From positions 620,001 to 684,000 of the forward strand of contig JBNAVJ010000001.1 of the NCBI GenBank assembly GCA_049700455.1: a stretch of 64,000 bases of DNA. Reading direction: 5' to 3'. The notes beneath the pieces are model-generated. The model was not told where the DNA came from, did no database searches, and saw nothing but the letters and a program-made list of their open reading frames with translations. The position numbers and the translations under genes are program-made. Below are positions 54,401 to 62,561 of this stretch, piece by piece (the stretch's first letter is position 1; every line of letters begins with the position of its first letter). This DNA comes from JBNAVJ01 sp049700455 (GTDB lineage Bacteria; Bacteroidota; Ignavibacteria; Tepidaquicellales; Tepidaquicellaceae).

Positions 54401-55039
54401 CAATGGCTTCAACAGGATATTAATTTATTTGAGAATAAACCGGAGTACTCGTTAAGATTTAGAATTATTCAACAACGAGGCTTTAGTCAGTTTACCAGCG
54501 GAAATGAAAGGCTTTATAATATTCTTAAGTCAGTTAAGTTAAGGCTTGGACTTACAAATGATCTTACTACTCAATTTGAGTTTATAAATAAAGTTGATAG
54601 AAACGTTGCACCGATAAATTCAATTAGAAACCGGGATATAATATCAAATAGCTACAATTTTGATTTTACTTATAGACCAATACCACAAGTAGAGAGTGGA
54701 CTTTTGATAAATTATTCAAAAGCAACAGATTATTATCCCCCCTCCCCTGTTCCGGTAAACATAAATATGCAAACTTTACGTTTTATATATTCATTTGCTA
54801 CAAGTGGTAGAATTAGGTTAGAAGTAGAAAGAGATGAAGTAATATTCAATTCACGTGTTCCCACTTTTCCATTTGAGTTAACAATGGGGAGAGTTTCTGG
54901 AAAGAGTTACTTTTTGAGAATCTATGTTGACTATAACATAACTAAAAACATTCAAGCAAATGTTAACTACGATGGTCGAAGTGAAGGGAATGGAAAACTA
55001 ATTCATACTGGTAGGGCACAAATTACGGCATTCTTCTAA
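51455..55039 (+). CDS. Large outer-membrane beta-barrel-like protein
   Basis: A 1194-residue protein with an N-terminal signal peptide (hydrophobic stretch ending SLSNISFAQ). After Ig-like repeats (up to about 155) come segments such as SNRDLTLNSGFRLQMNGKL, LQELDKVYIELKS and LDGVLLTRGEQADYIIDYAL, known to me from large uncharacterised surface proteins in Ignavibacteriota, Chlorobiota and relatives. The second half is a long series of alternating hydrophobic and aromatic strands, ending in ITAFF with a terminal Phe, as outer-membrane barrels do. No TonB box or plug was seen. It follows the VWA gene by 6 bp. A channel, adhesin or assembly role is open. Confidence 0.7.
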   Translation: MVSVCRDSAFYIRLYLLLAFVTAINSLSNISFAQVDINSKLQVFELTFKDTILITGDKFLIQNSDTLEIENFKLKRFDDYIIDYNKGIIKFSVNLFQNYPLDTNRIYKLKVKYDLFPFLLKDEYSLYDIVLERDTLTGDTVQYAIEKGNVFENLFETSELEKSGSIFRGFTVGSNRDLTLNSGFRLQMNGKLSRDIEITAALTDENTSIQPEGNTLKLQELDKVYIELKSKNVTATIGDIDINFHKSEFFNLSRKIQGAKGFGDFNFGNFLLTGAVSRGKFSTNSFNGIDGVQGPYRLSGSNNEINILVLSGTEKVYLDGVLLTRGEQADYIIDYALGQITFTNKRIITNASRIVVDFEYTERRYSRTFVAYNNNLSLVKNKFDIGFSYLNETDNENKTIDFDLSDSDRVILRNAGDEPTRAFKSGVTYAGRDSITFRGIGAYVKIDTIINGQNYSFYRFAPADSNAVYNVSFSYVGQGKGDYSNISSYQYKFVGINQGSYAPVIFLPVPTGYQLVGTTVNLSLFKDDALKFSFEGAYSYLNKNKFSDNANLGGIAFSGNIGLLRRKFNILGIRFEELQMKYKERYINKNFNAIDRINEVEFYRNYDLTNLNTANENFREGWLSLIPSTQLQIIANIGHLQREDLFTSTRLIGEFRVGDFSNYVDTSRFPKLKYSVEKVSSKNKQDNMEGTWTKHNAEFKYRAFLKKKKSDQPILEISTNLNSEKKENFLHTSNTDSLTTLSFGFFEIITRMGLNNIWDFNFYSEFNYRKDDSPVSNELSNFSKLFIQRYGFSYTASNWFYSNVDLSIQNRKYTEVARRLNYQDNKSVLVNSRFRISPLRGALQTDLFYMLSSERTAKIQKLFVLVPIGQGNYIYLGDLNKNGIQDENEFQLVNYDGNYIKLNLPTDEFFPTVELKTSASIYLKPSRYLSLSNNNLLFVLINNISTETILRVEEKSKDPTTENIYFLKFNTFLNDSNTLVGNQWLQQDINLFENKPEYSLRFRIIQQRGFSQFTSGNERLYNILKSVKLRLGLTNDLTTQFEFINKVDRNVAPINSIRNRDIISNSYNFDFTYRPIPQVESGLLINYSKATDYYPPSPVPVNINMQTLRFIYSFATSGRIRLEVERDEVIFNSRVPTFPFELTMGRVSGKSYFLRIYVDYNITKNIQANVNYDGRSEGNGKLIHTGRAQITAFF

Positions 55040-55162
55040 GTTGTTTCTTAAAGGTAAAAACTGAACTTTTTATTATTTACGGAGTAAAAGAATTAAGAAA
55101 GGGATAAAAAATTCGATTTAAAGTTAAGCATAGAATTTCTAAATTAAACGATTGTGATAAAA

Positions 55163-56677
55163 ATGCCTCAAAACGAAGAAAATATTGCTGAAAACAAGGA
55201 TATTAGTTCTGATTCTAATAATAATATAGAAAAGGGGCGTTCTGTTGATGAAACAAATTCTTCTGAATCTACTGATAACCCCTCTGTAGAAGAGGGAAAG
55301 GAAGCTCCAGCAGAAGGTGAATATGATAAGGGTAGTATAACAGAACACAGTTCTAAAAAAGTAGATGAAAGAGTAGAACCCCAAAATGAAACTCAGGTTT
55401 TTGATAGAGGAAATTTAAAAAGTAATTACCAAATAACCCTTATAAATGAAAATCTTTTACAGATAAAGGTTTCCACAAATCGGGAAGTGGTTATAGACTG
55501 TAAAGTTAAAGATAATATTATTACCAAAGGGGAAGAGGTTCAAACCAATAAAATTATTGTTCATCCCAAAACTGATAGTAGAGAACAAGAAATAGATATT
55601 GTGGTGTCGATAAAAGATGGGGGAGATCAGCATATAGTTCAGAAAGTAGAATTTCCTATCGAACAAAAAAAAACTTCTAATGAAATAGAAAAACCAACGA
55701 CTAAACTAAATCCGAACCCCCTTGTAGCAAGTTTAATTACAAGATTTGGACAAAGAGAATCTACGTCTACTATTTCAAGAGTTTTATCCCCTGAAGAAAA
55801 ATTAGAAGAAAAACTTGGTAGAAAAAACCCCTGGCGTCTTTATAGAGAATTATTACTCAGAAATCTAAAAATCGGGACTTATAGTGCGGTAATAATATCT
55901 TTTATTGTTACTTTAATACTCAATGCTGCAGTAGAAAAACCCAATAGTGGTAATGATGAAGTTGAAAGGCCAAGATTAGTTGTGATTCAGGATGTCCCCA
56001 ATATTAATTTACAAACTGAAAATATCCAAGATCCTACCAAGCCAGATGAACCAGAAGTAAAAGAAGAAGAGACACAATCGGAAAACAAAGTTAGTATTCC
56101 TCCTATTACTTCTAAAAAAACAATAACTCCACGGGTGAAAAGAACTAATATAAATGTTACTAAACCAGATACTCTGCAAACCTCAAAAAATGGGACTGTA
56201 GATACTACGAAAAAAGTAACTGTTTCTACTAATGTTTCAACTCCTAATGATTCACTTCAACCATTAATTTATAAGTTCAATCCTGATTCTTCCACTGTTT
56301 ATTCTGATACTGTACAGGGTTTACATATAATATTTTATAAAAATTGGAAACAGATTAAAATGTCGGATGATAAATTAGTATTGGTAGATGAGACATCTGA
56401 AAATGCTCCTGAAAAACTTACTATATATATTGAACGTGAAAAGGATGTTAAAACTCCAGAAGGTTATCAGGTTTTCAAACTTGATGATACTACGGGCACA
56501 ACTATAGCATATTACAAAGAACCCTATAAAGAACAGGGTACTAACTTAATTAAATATGAGTTTATAATTTTTGGTAAAACTCAAAAATGGAGTTTTAAAG
56601 CTTTGATAAATGAAAAATACTTTAATGAGACAAGGAAATACATTGAAGCAACAATCCGTTCAGTAAGAATCAAATAG
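55163..56677 (+). CDS. Single-pass membrane protein with acidic N-terminus
   Basis: The 504-residue protein (ATG 55163 is preferred to GTG 55154) has a disordered Glu/Asp/Ser-rich first 75 residues, a soluble beta-rich domain up to about 175, and one membrane helix at about 237-255 (SAVIISFIVTLILNAAV). A Pro/Thr/Lys-rich linker then leads to a C-terminal domain (about 375-504; YKNWKQIKMSDDKLVLVDE) that looks like a compact beta-sheet fold. With the N-terminus inside, the C-terminal part would face the periplasm. The family was not recognised. It lies 124 bp after the barrel gene and overlaps convergent ndk by 8 bp. Confidence 0.65.
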   Translation: MPQNEENIAENKDISSDSNNNIEKGRSVDETNSSESTDNPSVEEGKEAPAEGEYDKGSITEHSSKKVDERVEPQNETQVFDRGNLKSNYQITLINENLLQIKVSTNREVVIDCKVKDNIITKGEEVQTNKIIVHPKTDSREQEIDIVVSIKDGGDQHIVQKVEFPIEQKKTSNEIEKPTTKLNPNPLVASLITRFGQRESTSTISRVLSPEEKLEEKLGRKNPWRLYRELLLRNLKIGTYSAVIISFIVTLILNAAVEKPNSGNDEVERPRLVVIQDVPNINLQTENIQDPTKPDEPEVKEEETQSENKVSIPPITSKKTITPRVKRTNINVTKPDTLQTSKNGTVDTTKKVTVSTNVSTPNDSLQPLIYKFNPDSSTVYSDTVQGLHIIFYKNWKQIKMSDDKLVLVDETSENAPEKLTIYIEREKDVKTPEGYQVFKLDDTTGTTIAYYKEPYKEQGTNLIKYEFIIFGKTQKWSFKALINEKYFNETRKYIEATIRSVRIK

Positions 56678-57086
56678 TTAAATCCCTTTCTGCAAAAAAA
56701 AATGCGACCTCAGTTTTTCCATTTTCAATTGAATCTGAACCGTGAACTGCATTTTCTTGAATTGAAGTAGCAAATAATTTTCTAATAGTACCCTCGTCTG
56801 CTTTTGAAGGATCTGTGGCGCCAATTAGTTTTCTATAATCTTCAACAGCATTTTCTTTTTGCAAAGCAACTGCAACAATCTGGCCTGAAGTAATATATTC
56901 TACCAGGTTGTTATAAAAAGGTTTCTCTTTGTGTACCGCATAAAAGCTTCGAGCCTGAGTAGAGGTTAGTTTCAACATCTTCATTCCAATAATATCAAAA
57001 CCCGCATCGATTATCATCTGTAATATTTTTGCAGTATATTTTTTTTTCACAGCATCAGGTTTGATAATACAAAGTGTTCTTTCCAT
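56670..57086 (-). CDS. ndk: Nucleoside diphosphate kinase
   Basis: The 138-residue enzyme balances nucleoside triphosphate pools. The phosphorylated histidine is H115 in NAVHGSDS, and ERTLCIIKPDAV opens the fold as usual. Its 3' end overlaps the single-pass protein gene by 8 bp. It lies 42 bp downstream of the end of a minus-strand gap to the PBP1A gene, whose start is far upstream, so it probably has its own promoter. Confidence 0.96.
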   Translation of the reverse strand: MERTLCIIKPDAVKKKYTAKILQMIIDAGFDIIGMKMLKLTSTQARSFYAVHKEKPFYNNLVEYITSGQIVAVALQKENAVEDYRKLIGATDPSKADEGTIRKLFATSIQENAVHGSDSIENGKTEVAFFFAERDLTI

Positions 57087-57128
57087 AGTAATGTTAATAT
57101 TTTAGTTATTAAGCAAAGTTCTTATTCA

Positions 57129-59459
57129 TTAATCTGGTTCTTTACTGCCTATAGGTCCCCCGGCAGTACTATCTGATATTGCTGAGTGATTGATATAGCA
57201 TTTAGGTGGCATATGCTTTTTTAATACGAGTTCTTTAGTTGTGGGGCAACTACCATTATCTAATAAGCCAGTAACACTACATAGACTTACTTCACTTACA
57301 CCGGGTGGCATCTCAAAATATTCTACAGGGAAATCGAAGTCCGGATCAGAATAAAGATATTTCATAAATCTTCCCCAAATAGGTGCTGCAGCTCTCCCTC
57401 CTTGTCCATAAGATCCTCCAAACTTTACTCTTGCATCATCAAATCCCAACCACACTCCAGCTACAAATTGAGGAGTGAATCCAACAAACCATGCATCTGT
57501 ATAAGACTGAGAAGTTCCTGTTTTACCTGCTGCCGGACGGTGGAAAAACAGCCTTATTGAAGTGGCCGTTCCCTCATCTATGACTCCTTCCATCATATCA
57601 CACATAATGTAAGCAACATCTTCAGATAAAACTTCCTTTGTTTCTGGAACTGTTTCTTCGATTATATTTCCATTACGGTCTTCTATTTTCTTTATAGCAA
57701 TTGGTTCAACCCATATCCCTTCATTAGCAAATACTCCAAAAGCGTTGGTTAATTCCAACGGAGTTACTTCTCCAACACCAAGAGAAAGTGAAAGAACATT
57801 TGGCAAGTCTGACTTAATTCCCATTTTATGGGCAAGGTCTATTACCTGGTTTATAGGTGCCAGTTCCATTGCTGTTCGAGCAGCAACTACGTTGATTGAT
57901 TTTTCAATTGCGTATCTCATAGATACAAAGCCACCCTCCCCACCACCTTTTGGAGACCAAATTCTCCCTCCTATATTAACACTCAGGGGATCATTAGCAA
58001 TCATATAACCTGGTGAATAACCATTACTAACAGCTATTGCATAAACAAATGGTTTGAATGCTGAACCTGGTTGCCTACGCGTTTGTGTAACACGATTCAA
58101 TCCATATTTTGTGCGAACAAAAGGATTTGCGCCTATCATAGCTTTTATTTCCCCTGTCTTTGGTTCGATACATACGAAACCCACCTGTATTGTTGTAACG
58201 AGTTTCTTTACTGAATCAACTACTGTCTTATTATTTTTCATAGAATCATAAATGCGTTTCTTTTCTATCTCAGTAGTAGCTTTTTTATAAGTTTCTGACT
58301 GCTTTATAAATTTATCAAGATTACTTTCAAGTATATCTTTGTTGTTTTTCCAATTCCAGTATGAATTAAATGATTTCTGAAAAGTTGATAATTGTTCTCT
58401 TACAGCAGTTTCTGCATGTTCTTGAAAGCGGGTATCAAGTGTGGTATAGACTTTCAACCCATCACGATATAAATCAAATCCATATTTTTCAGCTTTTTGT
58501 TGTAGTATTTGCCTTACATATTCGGTAAACTCTGGAGCCTTAGATTCCACGGCAATTTCTGCAGGATTAAGATTTATATGGAGAGGTTCGTTTGATGCAA
58601 TGTTAAACTGTTCATTGGTAATATAGCCCTCTTCATTCATTTGTTTTAAAACAAGATTGCGCCTTGATTTACAATCTTCTGGATGTTCAATAGGATCATA
58701 GTTGGTAGGGGATTTAAGAAGCGCTACCAATACAGCACATTCCTGTAAGTTAAGCTCCTTAGAAGTCTTGTTGAAATAAGTAGAAGCTGCTGCTTCAATG
58801 CCATATGCACCTTTTCCAAAATATACGGTATTAAAATAATATGTTAAGATTTCTTCTTTTGTATAAGTTTTTTCAATCTGGACTGCAGTCATTGCCTCCC
58901 GTAATTTCCTGAATAAGGTAGTTTCTTTCGTATTTAAATAGAGATTACGGGCAAGCTGCTGGGTTATTGTGGATGCACCTTCTTTCTTGAGATTAAGACT
59001 TATTACATTTTTAATGAATGCCTGAATTATTCTCTGGATATCGACCCCCCAGTGCTTGAAAAATTTTCTATCTTCTGTTGCTACCAGTGCATTTATAATG
59101 TCTTTGGGAATGTCTTCAAAAGTTACTTTTGTTCGATTTTTAAGAAAGAATTTGTCAATCAACTCTCCATTATCAGAATAAATTTTTGTAGCTTCCTCCA
59201 TTTTTGGATTTTCAAGTTCTGATAGTGAAGGTAATGTTTGGGAAAGGTAAGTCAGGTAACCTACAAAAATTATGAAACCGGTTACAAGCGTCCCCACGAT
59301 GAATCTTATAACAAAATACTCTCGTTTTTTCTTTCTTACTTCTTTATGTCGAAAATTTTTATCAGAAAGAAATTTATCAATTTGCTGCTGTTTCTTATTT
59401 TTAGTTTTTCCGAACAATCTTGTATACCTCTCTCTTATCTTTTGTAAGGAAGGTTTCAC
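57129..59459 (-). CDS. mrcA: Bifunctional penicillin-binding protein 1A type
   Basis: The 776-residue class A PBP polymerises and crosslinks peptidoglycan. A cytoplasmic basic tail and one membrane helix (about 51-72) precede the GT51 transglycosylase domain, with catalytic E129 (VATEDRKFF). The transpeptidase domain has S466-x-x-K469 (PGSAFKPF), SIN and K646-T-G648 (AGKTGTSQ). The last 60 residues are Gly/Cys-rich (SLCSVTGLLDNGSC). The annotated start overlaps the 3' end of lpxH by 59 bp; a TTG at 59417 would shorten this to 17 bp, but no later ATG precedes the membrane helix. Confidence 0.94.
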   Translation of the reverse strand: MKPSLQKIRERYTRLFGKTKNKKQQQIDKFLSDKNFRHKEVRKKKREYFVIRFIVGTLVTGFIIFVGYLTYLSQTLPSLSELENPKMEEATKIYSDNGELIDKFFLKNRTKVTFEDIPKDIINALVATEDRKFFKHWGVDIQRIIQAFIKNVISLNLKKEGASTITQQLARNLYLNTKETTLFRKLREAMTAVQIEKTYTKEEILTYYFNTVYFGKGAYGIEAAASTYFNKTSKELNLQECAVLVALLKSPTNYDPIEHPEDCKSRRNLVLKQMNEEGYITNEQFNIASNEPLHINLNPAEIAVESKAPEFTEYVRQILQQKAEKYGFDLYRDGLKVYTTLDTRFQEHAETAVREQLSTFQKSFNSYWNWKNNKDILESNLDKFIKQSETYKKATTEIEKKRIYDSMKNNKTVVDSVKKLVTTIQVGFVCIEPKTGEIKAMIGANPFVRTKYGLNRVTQTRRQPGSAFKPFVYAIAVSNGYSPGYMIANDPLSVNIGGRIWSPKGGGEGGFVSMRYAIEKSINVVAARTAMELAPINQVIDLAHKMGIKSDLPNVLSLSLGVGEVTPLELTNAFGVFANEGIWVEPIAIKKIEDRNGNIIEETVPETKEVLSEDVAYIMCDMMEGVIDEGTATSIRLFFHRPAAGKTGTSQSYTDAWFVGFTPQFVAGVWLGFDDARVKFGGSYGQGGRAAAPIWGRFMKYLYSDPDFDFPVEYFEMPPGVSEVSLCSVTGLLDNGSCPTTKELVLKKHMPPKCYINHSAISDSTAGGPIGSKEPD

Positions 59460-60192
59460 TTTTTAAGTCAAAATATTTCAGTAACTTAAATTCACCATCC
59501 TTGAAGTGTCCATATGAAAAATTTTCCATCCAATCTCCAAGATTAACATAATAGCCTTTATCCCAGTTGAGCATTTCTGGCTTGTGACGATGGCCCAAAA
59601 TAACATAATCAAAACCCTCCCTGACTTTTTGTTCAGCAAAATCTCTTAAACCATCTCTCTTCGAGTAATCTTTTGTTGAAGTATGTATTCTTGAAGTGTT
59701 TGAAGACTTTTTTGCTACCCAAACGCCTATATCAGGATGAAGTAAACTATATAACATCTGCGATATTGGACTTCTTAAAATAACTTTAAGAATTTTATAT
59801 CCTCTATCCTTATATGCCAGGCCATCACCATGGTGAATGTAGAATTTCTTATTATTTTTTTCCCAAATAAAAGCATGATCCAGAATTTCAATACCAAATT
59901 CATCTTTAAAATACTTACTTCGCCAGAAATCGTGATTGCCTCCAATGTAAGTTATTTTTATCCCTTTGTTGACTATATCATACAGTCGTGAGAGAACCCT
60001 ATAGAATCCTTTTTGTACAACCTGTCTGTATTCTATCCAGCAATCAAAGAGATCTCCAACAATTAATAATTCCTCAGCGTTATCAAGAATTTCCTCATCA
60101 AGAAACCTTATCAGAACATTTTCCTGAAGTTTGTTGTTAATATTTGCAACGCCAAGGTGGACATCAGATATGAAATATGCTCCACCTGACAT
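59401..60192 (-). CDS. lpxH: UDP-2,3-diacylglucosamine diphosphatase LpxH
   Basis: This 263-residue calcineurin-like hydrolase makes lipid X in lipid A synthesis at the inner membrane. Metal motifs are D10-V-H12 (ISDVHLG), GDLFDCW (46-52), GNHDFW (85-90), YIHHGDGL and GHRH. The CW after GDLFD and the long helix region between GNHD and HHGD favour LpxH over a general phosphoesterase. It overlaps the DsbD-alpha-like gene by one base and the PBP1A gene by 59 bp, so all three are on one transcript. Confidence 0.9.
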   Translation of the reverse strand: MSGGAYFISDVHLGVANINNKLQENVLIRFLDEEILDNAEELLIVGDLFDCWIEYRQVVQKGFYRVLSRLYDIVNKGIKITYIGGNHDFWRSKYFKDEFGIEILDHAFIWEKNNKKFYIHHGDGLAYKDRGYKILKVILRSPISQMLYSLLHPDIGVWVAKKSSNTSRIHTSTKDYSKRDGLRDFAEQKVREGFDYVILGHRHKPEMLNWDKGYYVNLGDWMENFSYGHFKDGEFKLLKYFDLKSETFLTKDKREVYKIVRKN

Positions 60193-60623
60193 TAATCTGA
60201 TACCTTTATTTTTACTGTTTTGGTTTTTTCGGCAAACTTACAGATACCTGTGTTATAGTTGCAATAGCTAAACTTTATCTTTACCTGAACTTCTTTCGTT
60301 CCGGCTGTAGCTCCATTTTCAATCTTAAATTTATACTTTATAACTGGATTTTTAAGATATTCCCCTTCTCCCTTTGTGTAATCTTCTAATCCTAAACCTG
60401 TAATGTTGTTTCCGGTAATTGTTACCTCAATTTGGGGCTCCTTTGGAATTTTAATGTTATCACTAACCTTAAATTTTATTGAAAGTGTTCCATTTTGACC
60501 AGGTTTAAACGATTTTTTATTTGCTTTGATTTCTATTGAAGGGGTGTTTTGGGCAAAGAGTTGAATTGCAAAAAGCAAATTAATTAATAAAATAATCAAG
60601 AACCTTACTTTTTTGGTGTTCAT
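60192..60623 (-). CDS. Stand-alone DsbD N-terminal (alpha) domain-like protein
   Basis: A 143-residue exported protein (signal peptide 1-24, ending QLFAQ). The mature part resembles the immunoglobulin-fold N-terminal domain of the thiol reductase DsbD: FKPGQNGTLSIKFKVSDNIKIP, then a C-terminal KFSYCNYNTGICKFAEKT. The Cys pair C121 and C128 is in the DsbD-alpha position, though one residue further apart than I recall in E. coli (C103/C109). The membrane and thioredoxin parts of DsbD are absent here. It may pass electrons to envelope proteins or be a carrier only. lpxH begins on its last base. Confidence 0.68.
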   Translation of the reverse strand: MNTKKVRFLIILLINLLFAIQLFAQNTPSIEIKANKKSFKPGQNGTLSIKFKVSDNIKIPKEPQIEVTITGNNITGLGLEDYTKGEGEYLKNPVIKYKFKIENGATAGTKEVQVKIKFSYCNYNTGICKFAEKTKTVKIKVSD

Positions 60624-60690
60624 TTTTAATATTTTAGGTTAATTAAATATATATATTAAATTGAACTTAATTAATTCAAAAAAGGTGGGT

Positions 60691-61539
60691 TTAAAACTTC
60701 TTAATCAAAAAGTCTTTAAAGTAGCCGTTACTAAAACTCTCAGGTGATTCTATCATTGCATAAGCATTATGGCTATGTATACTCTCGTAATTTTCTGCTT
60801 CAATATGATACCATATAATCCGGCTGTCTCTTTTCAATTTTATAGCAATATTTCTTACAAAATCTTCTACGAACACAGGGTTTTCATAAGCTTTTTCAGT
60901 TACAAACTTCTCATCTTCCCGTTTCAGAAGAGTGATGAGGTCTGAACTGGCACTACTTTCAATAGTATCAATTAATTCTTCAATCCAGAACTCTCCCTTG
61001 AAGCGAATAGAAACGATTGCCTCACCACGCTGGTTATGAGCTCCATATTTAGCAATACTTTTTGAACAGGGACAGAGTGTTGTAACTGGGACTTTTACTG
61101 TTAAGATTAAGTCTTTTCTATTATCAATAATCAAAGCATTAAACCTTACCTCATAATTCATTAATGATTTCTTTTTGGAAACAGGGGCTGTTTTCTCACG
61201 AAAATAGGAGAAAGATAACTCTATATGTGAACTTATTGCATTGAGCCTTTTTTTCATCTTTTCCAGAATTGAGAATATAGAATCTATATAAATTTCATTT
61301 TTTTCTGCTTCGAGAATCTCAACAAATCTGCTCATATGAGTCCCTTTGAAGTGCATAGGTAAATCAACTGTCATAGAAAGAGTTGCAATTGTATGTTGGT
61401 TTCCCCTATCTCTATCTTTTACTATAATTGGGTATTTTAAATTCTTTATCCCAACGCGGTCAATGGGGATTTTTCTTGTATCCCTTTTGCTTTGTGTATC
61501 AGGTAGTTTTGATTTAGAATTATGTTTGGAATATTTCAT
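60691..61539 (-). CDS. folE2: GTP cyclohydrolase FolE2 (type IB)
   Basis: This 282-residue enzyme performs the same GTP-to-dihydroneopterin triphosphate reaction as FolE but belongs to an unrelated-sequence family of the tunnelling fold that tolerates metals other than zinc. Cys156 in TTLCPCSKS and His168 in GAHNQRGEA are 12 apart, as in the type IB active site, and the KREDEKFVTEKAYENP motif carries the conserved Glu. A Nudix hydrolase gene lies 9 bp upstream. The zinc-dependent FolE in the carotenoid operon makes a second copy of this activity. Confidence 0.93.
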   Translation of the reverse strand: MKYSKHNSKSKLPDTQSKRDTRKIPIDRVGIKNLKYPIIVKDRDRGNQHTIATLSMTVDLPMHFKGTHMSRFVEILEAEKNEIYIDSIFSILEKMKKRLNAISSHIELSFSYFREKTAPVSKKKSLMNYEVRFNALIIDNRKDLILTVKVPVTTLCPCSKSIAKYGAHNQRGEAIVSIRFKGEFWIEELIDTIESSASSDLITLLKREDEKFVTEKAYENPVFVEDFVRNIAIKLKRDSRIIWYHIEAENYESIHSHNAYAMIESPESFSNGYFKDFLIKKF

Positions 61540-61548
61540 TGTTAAATG

Positions 61549-62022
61549 TTAATGTTGTTCTACTGCGCAATAAAAGCGGTTGTCTTTAAATTCTATCAAG
61601 AGACTGAAAAAATCCGATTTATTATTAAGAACAAAATCCCAGATAAAGAGTTTATCTGTTTCGGGTATCTTCAACATAGAAATTTCAGATCGTTTGTAAA
61701 ACTTGAATCTCCCTTCAGAATTTTCGGGAGGAAGTTTGTCCAGATGCTTATTGTATTGGAAACAGAAAATTAAAATATCTCCAACGTCTGGATAATTTCT
61801 TTCAGTTATAATTCCGAGAAGTTTCCAGTCTTGTGGTGAAGACAAAATCTGACATTCTTCAAATGCTTCTCTTACAGCACATTGATGAGGTGATTCCCCT
61901 TCATCAATATTAACTTTGCCACCTGGAGGAGATAAAAGCCCCTTGTTAGGAGGGTTTTTTCTTTCCAAAAGCAGATAGTCACCTGACGAATTTGTGATAT
62001 ATAAAAGGGTTGCAAATTTCAC
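61549..62022 (-). CDS. Nudix hydrolase, possible dihydroneopterin triphosphate pyrophosphatase
   Basis: A 157-residue protein with the Nudix box GGKVNIDEGESPHQCAVREA plus FEEC, in which the last Gly of the consensus REUxEExGU is Cys. Residues before it (SSGDYLLLERKNPPNKGLLS) fit MutT-like nucleotide pyrophosphatases, the general 8-oxo-dGTPase group. The substrate is not readable, but its position 9 bp before folE2 suggests removal of diphosphate from dihydroneopterin triphosphate, the usual product of FolE. It follows rpmG by 35 bp. Confidence 0.78.
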   Translation of the reverse strand: MKFATLLYITNSSGDYLLLERKNPPNKGLLSPPGGKVNIDEGESPHQCAVREAFEECQILSSPQDWKLLGIITERNYPDVGDILIFCFQYNKHLDKLPPENSEGRFKFYKRSEISMLKIPETDKLFIWDFVLNNKSDFFSLLIEFKDNRFYCAVEQH

Positions 62023-62057
62023 AGGGAATAATGAGGGTTACTTACACATTAGTAGTG

Positions 62058-62234
62058 TTACTTAGCCTCTCTATGCAAAATGTGCTTCTTGGTATATTTA
62101 CAATATTTTTTGAGTTCTAATCTTTCTTTTGTGTTGTTACGGTTTTTTTGTGTAACATACACAGATTTACCTTTGTAAGGCCCTTCTACACTAACGAGTT
62201 TTATGTTAATTCTTGCACCTTCTTTTTTAGCCAT
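62058..62234 (-). CDS. rpmG: Ribosomal protein bL33
   Basis: Start ATG 62234 gives MAKKEGARINIKL and a 58-residue protein, the usual length; an upstream ATG would add seven residues. The C-terminus LKKYCKYTKKHILHREAK keeps one of the Cys positions of the zinc-ribbon form of bL33 and lacks the rest, so it cannot bind zinc in the normal way (the C-minus type). bL33 is a component of the 50S subunit near the tRNA exit site. It is followed by the Nudix gene. Confidence 0.9.
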   Translation of the reverse strand: MAKKEGARINIKLVSVEGPYKGKSVYVTQKNRNNTKERLELKKYCKYTKKHILHREAK

Positions 62235-62255
62235 TTTACCAATTGTTTTAATCAA

Positions 62256-62561
62256 ATAATATAGGGAAAAAAATTAATAAATATAATACTAAAATCTCTC
62301 TCATAAATTGAAATTCCACATTTATTCAGGACCAATGAATTTTAAGTCTTATTGAGCTATAATTATATTATAGACCGTCGTACCAAGCCTATATCGCGGA
62401 TGTTCCAAAAGACAATCTTTACATAAATTGTAATTGTTCCATAGTATATAAGTTAACTGTATCTTTTTTATTTAGCTCTTTTGAATATTAGGCTTTACTT
62501 GTTTAAGAATGAATACAAATTCTGCGTTAAATTTAGTATATTAATATTAAATTTAATTTTA
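62256..62561. other. Intergenic region between rpmG and thyX
   Basis: About 306 bp of AT-rich sequence separates rpmG (minus) from thyX (plus), so both promoters should be here. No tRNA, riboswitch-like fold or convincing hairpin was recognised. An in-frame ATG at 62481 gives a hydrophobic extension of thyX that is probably not translated. Confidence 0.55.

Noticed and set aside
62481..62561. N-terminal hydrophobic extension of ThyX
   Set aside because: ThyX is cytoplasmic and the conserved sequence begins at MRKEILDHG, so ATG 62562 is the better start.
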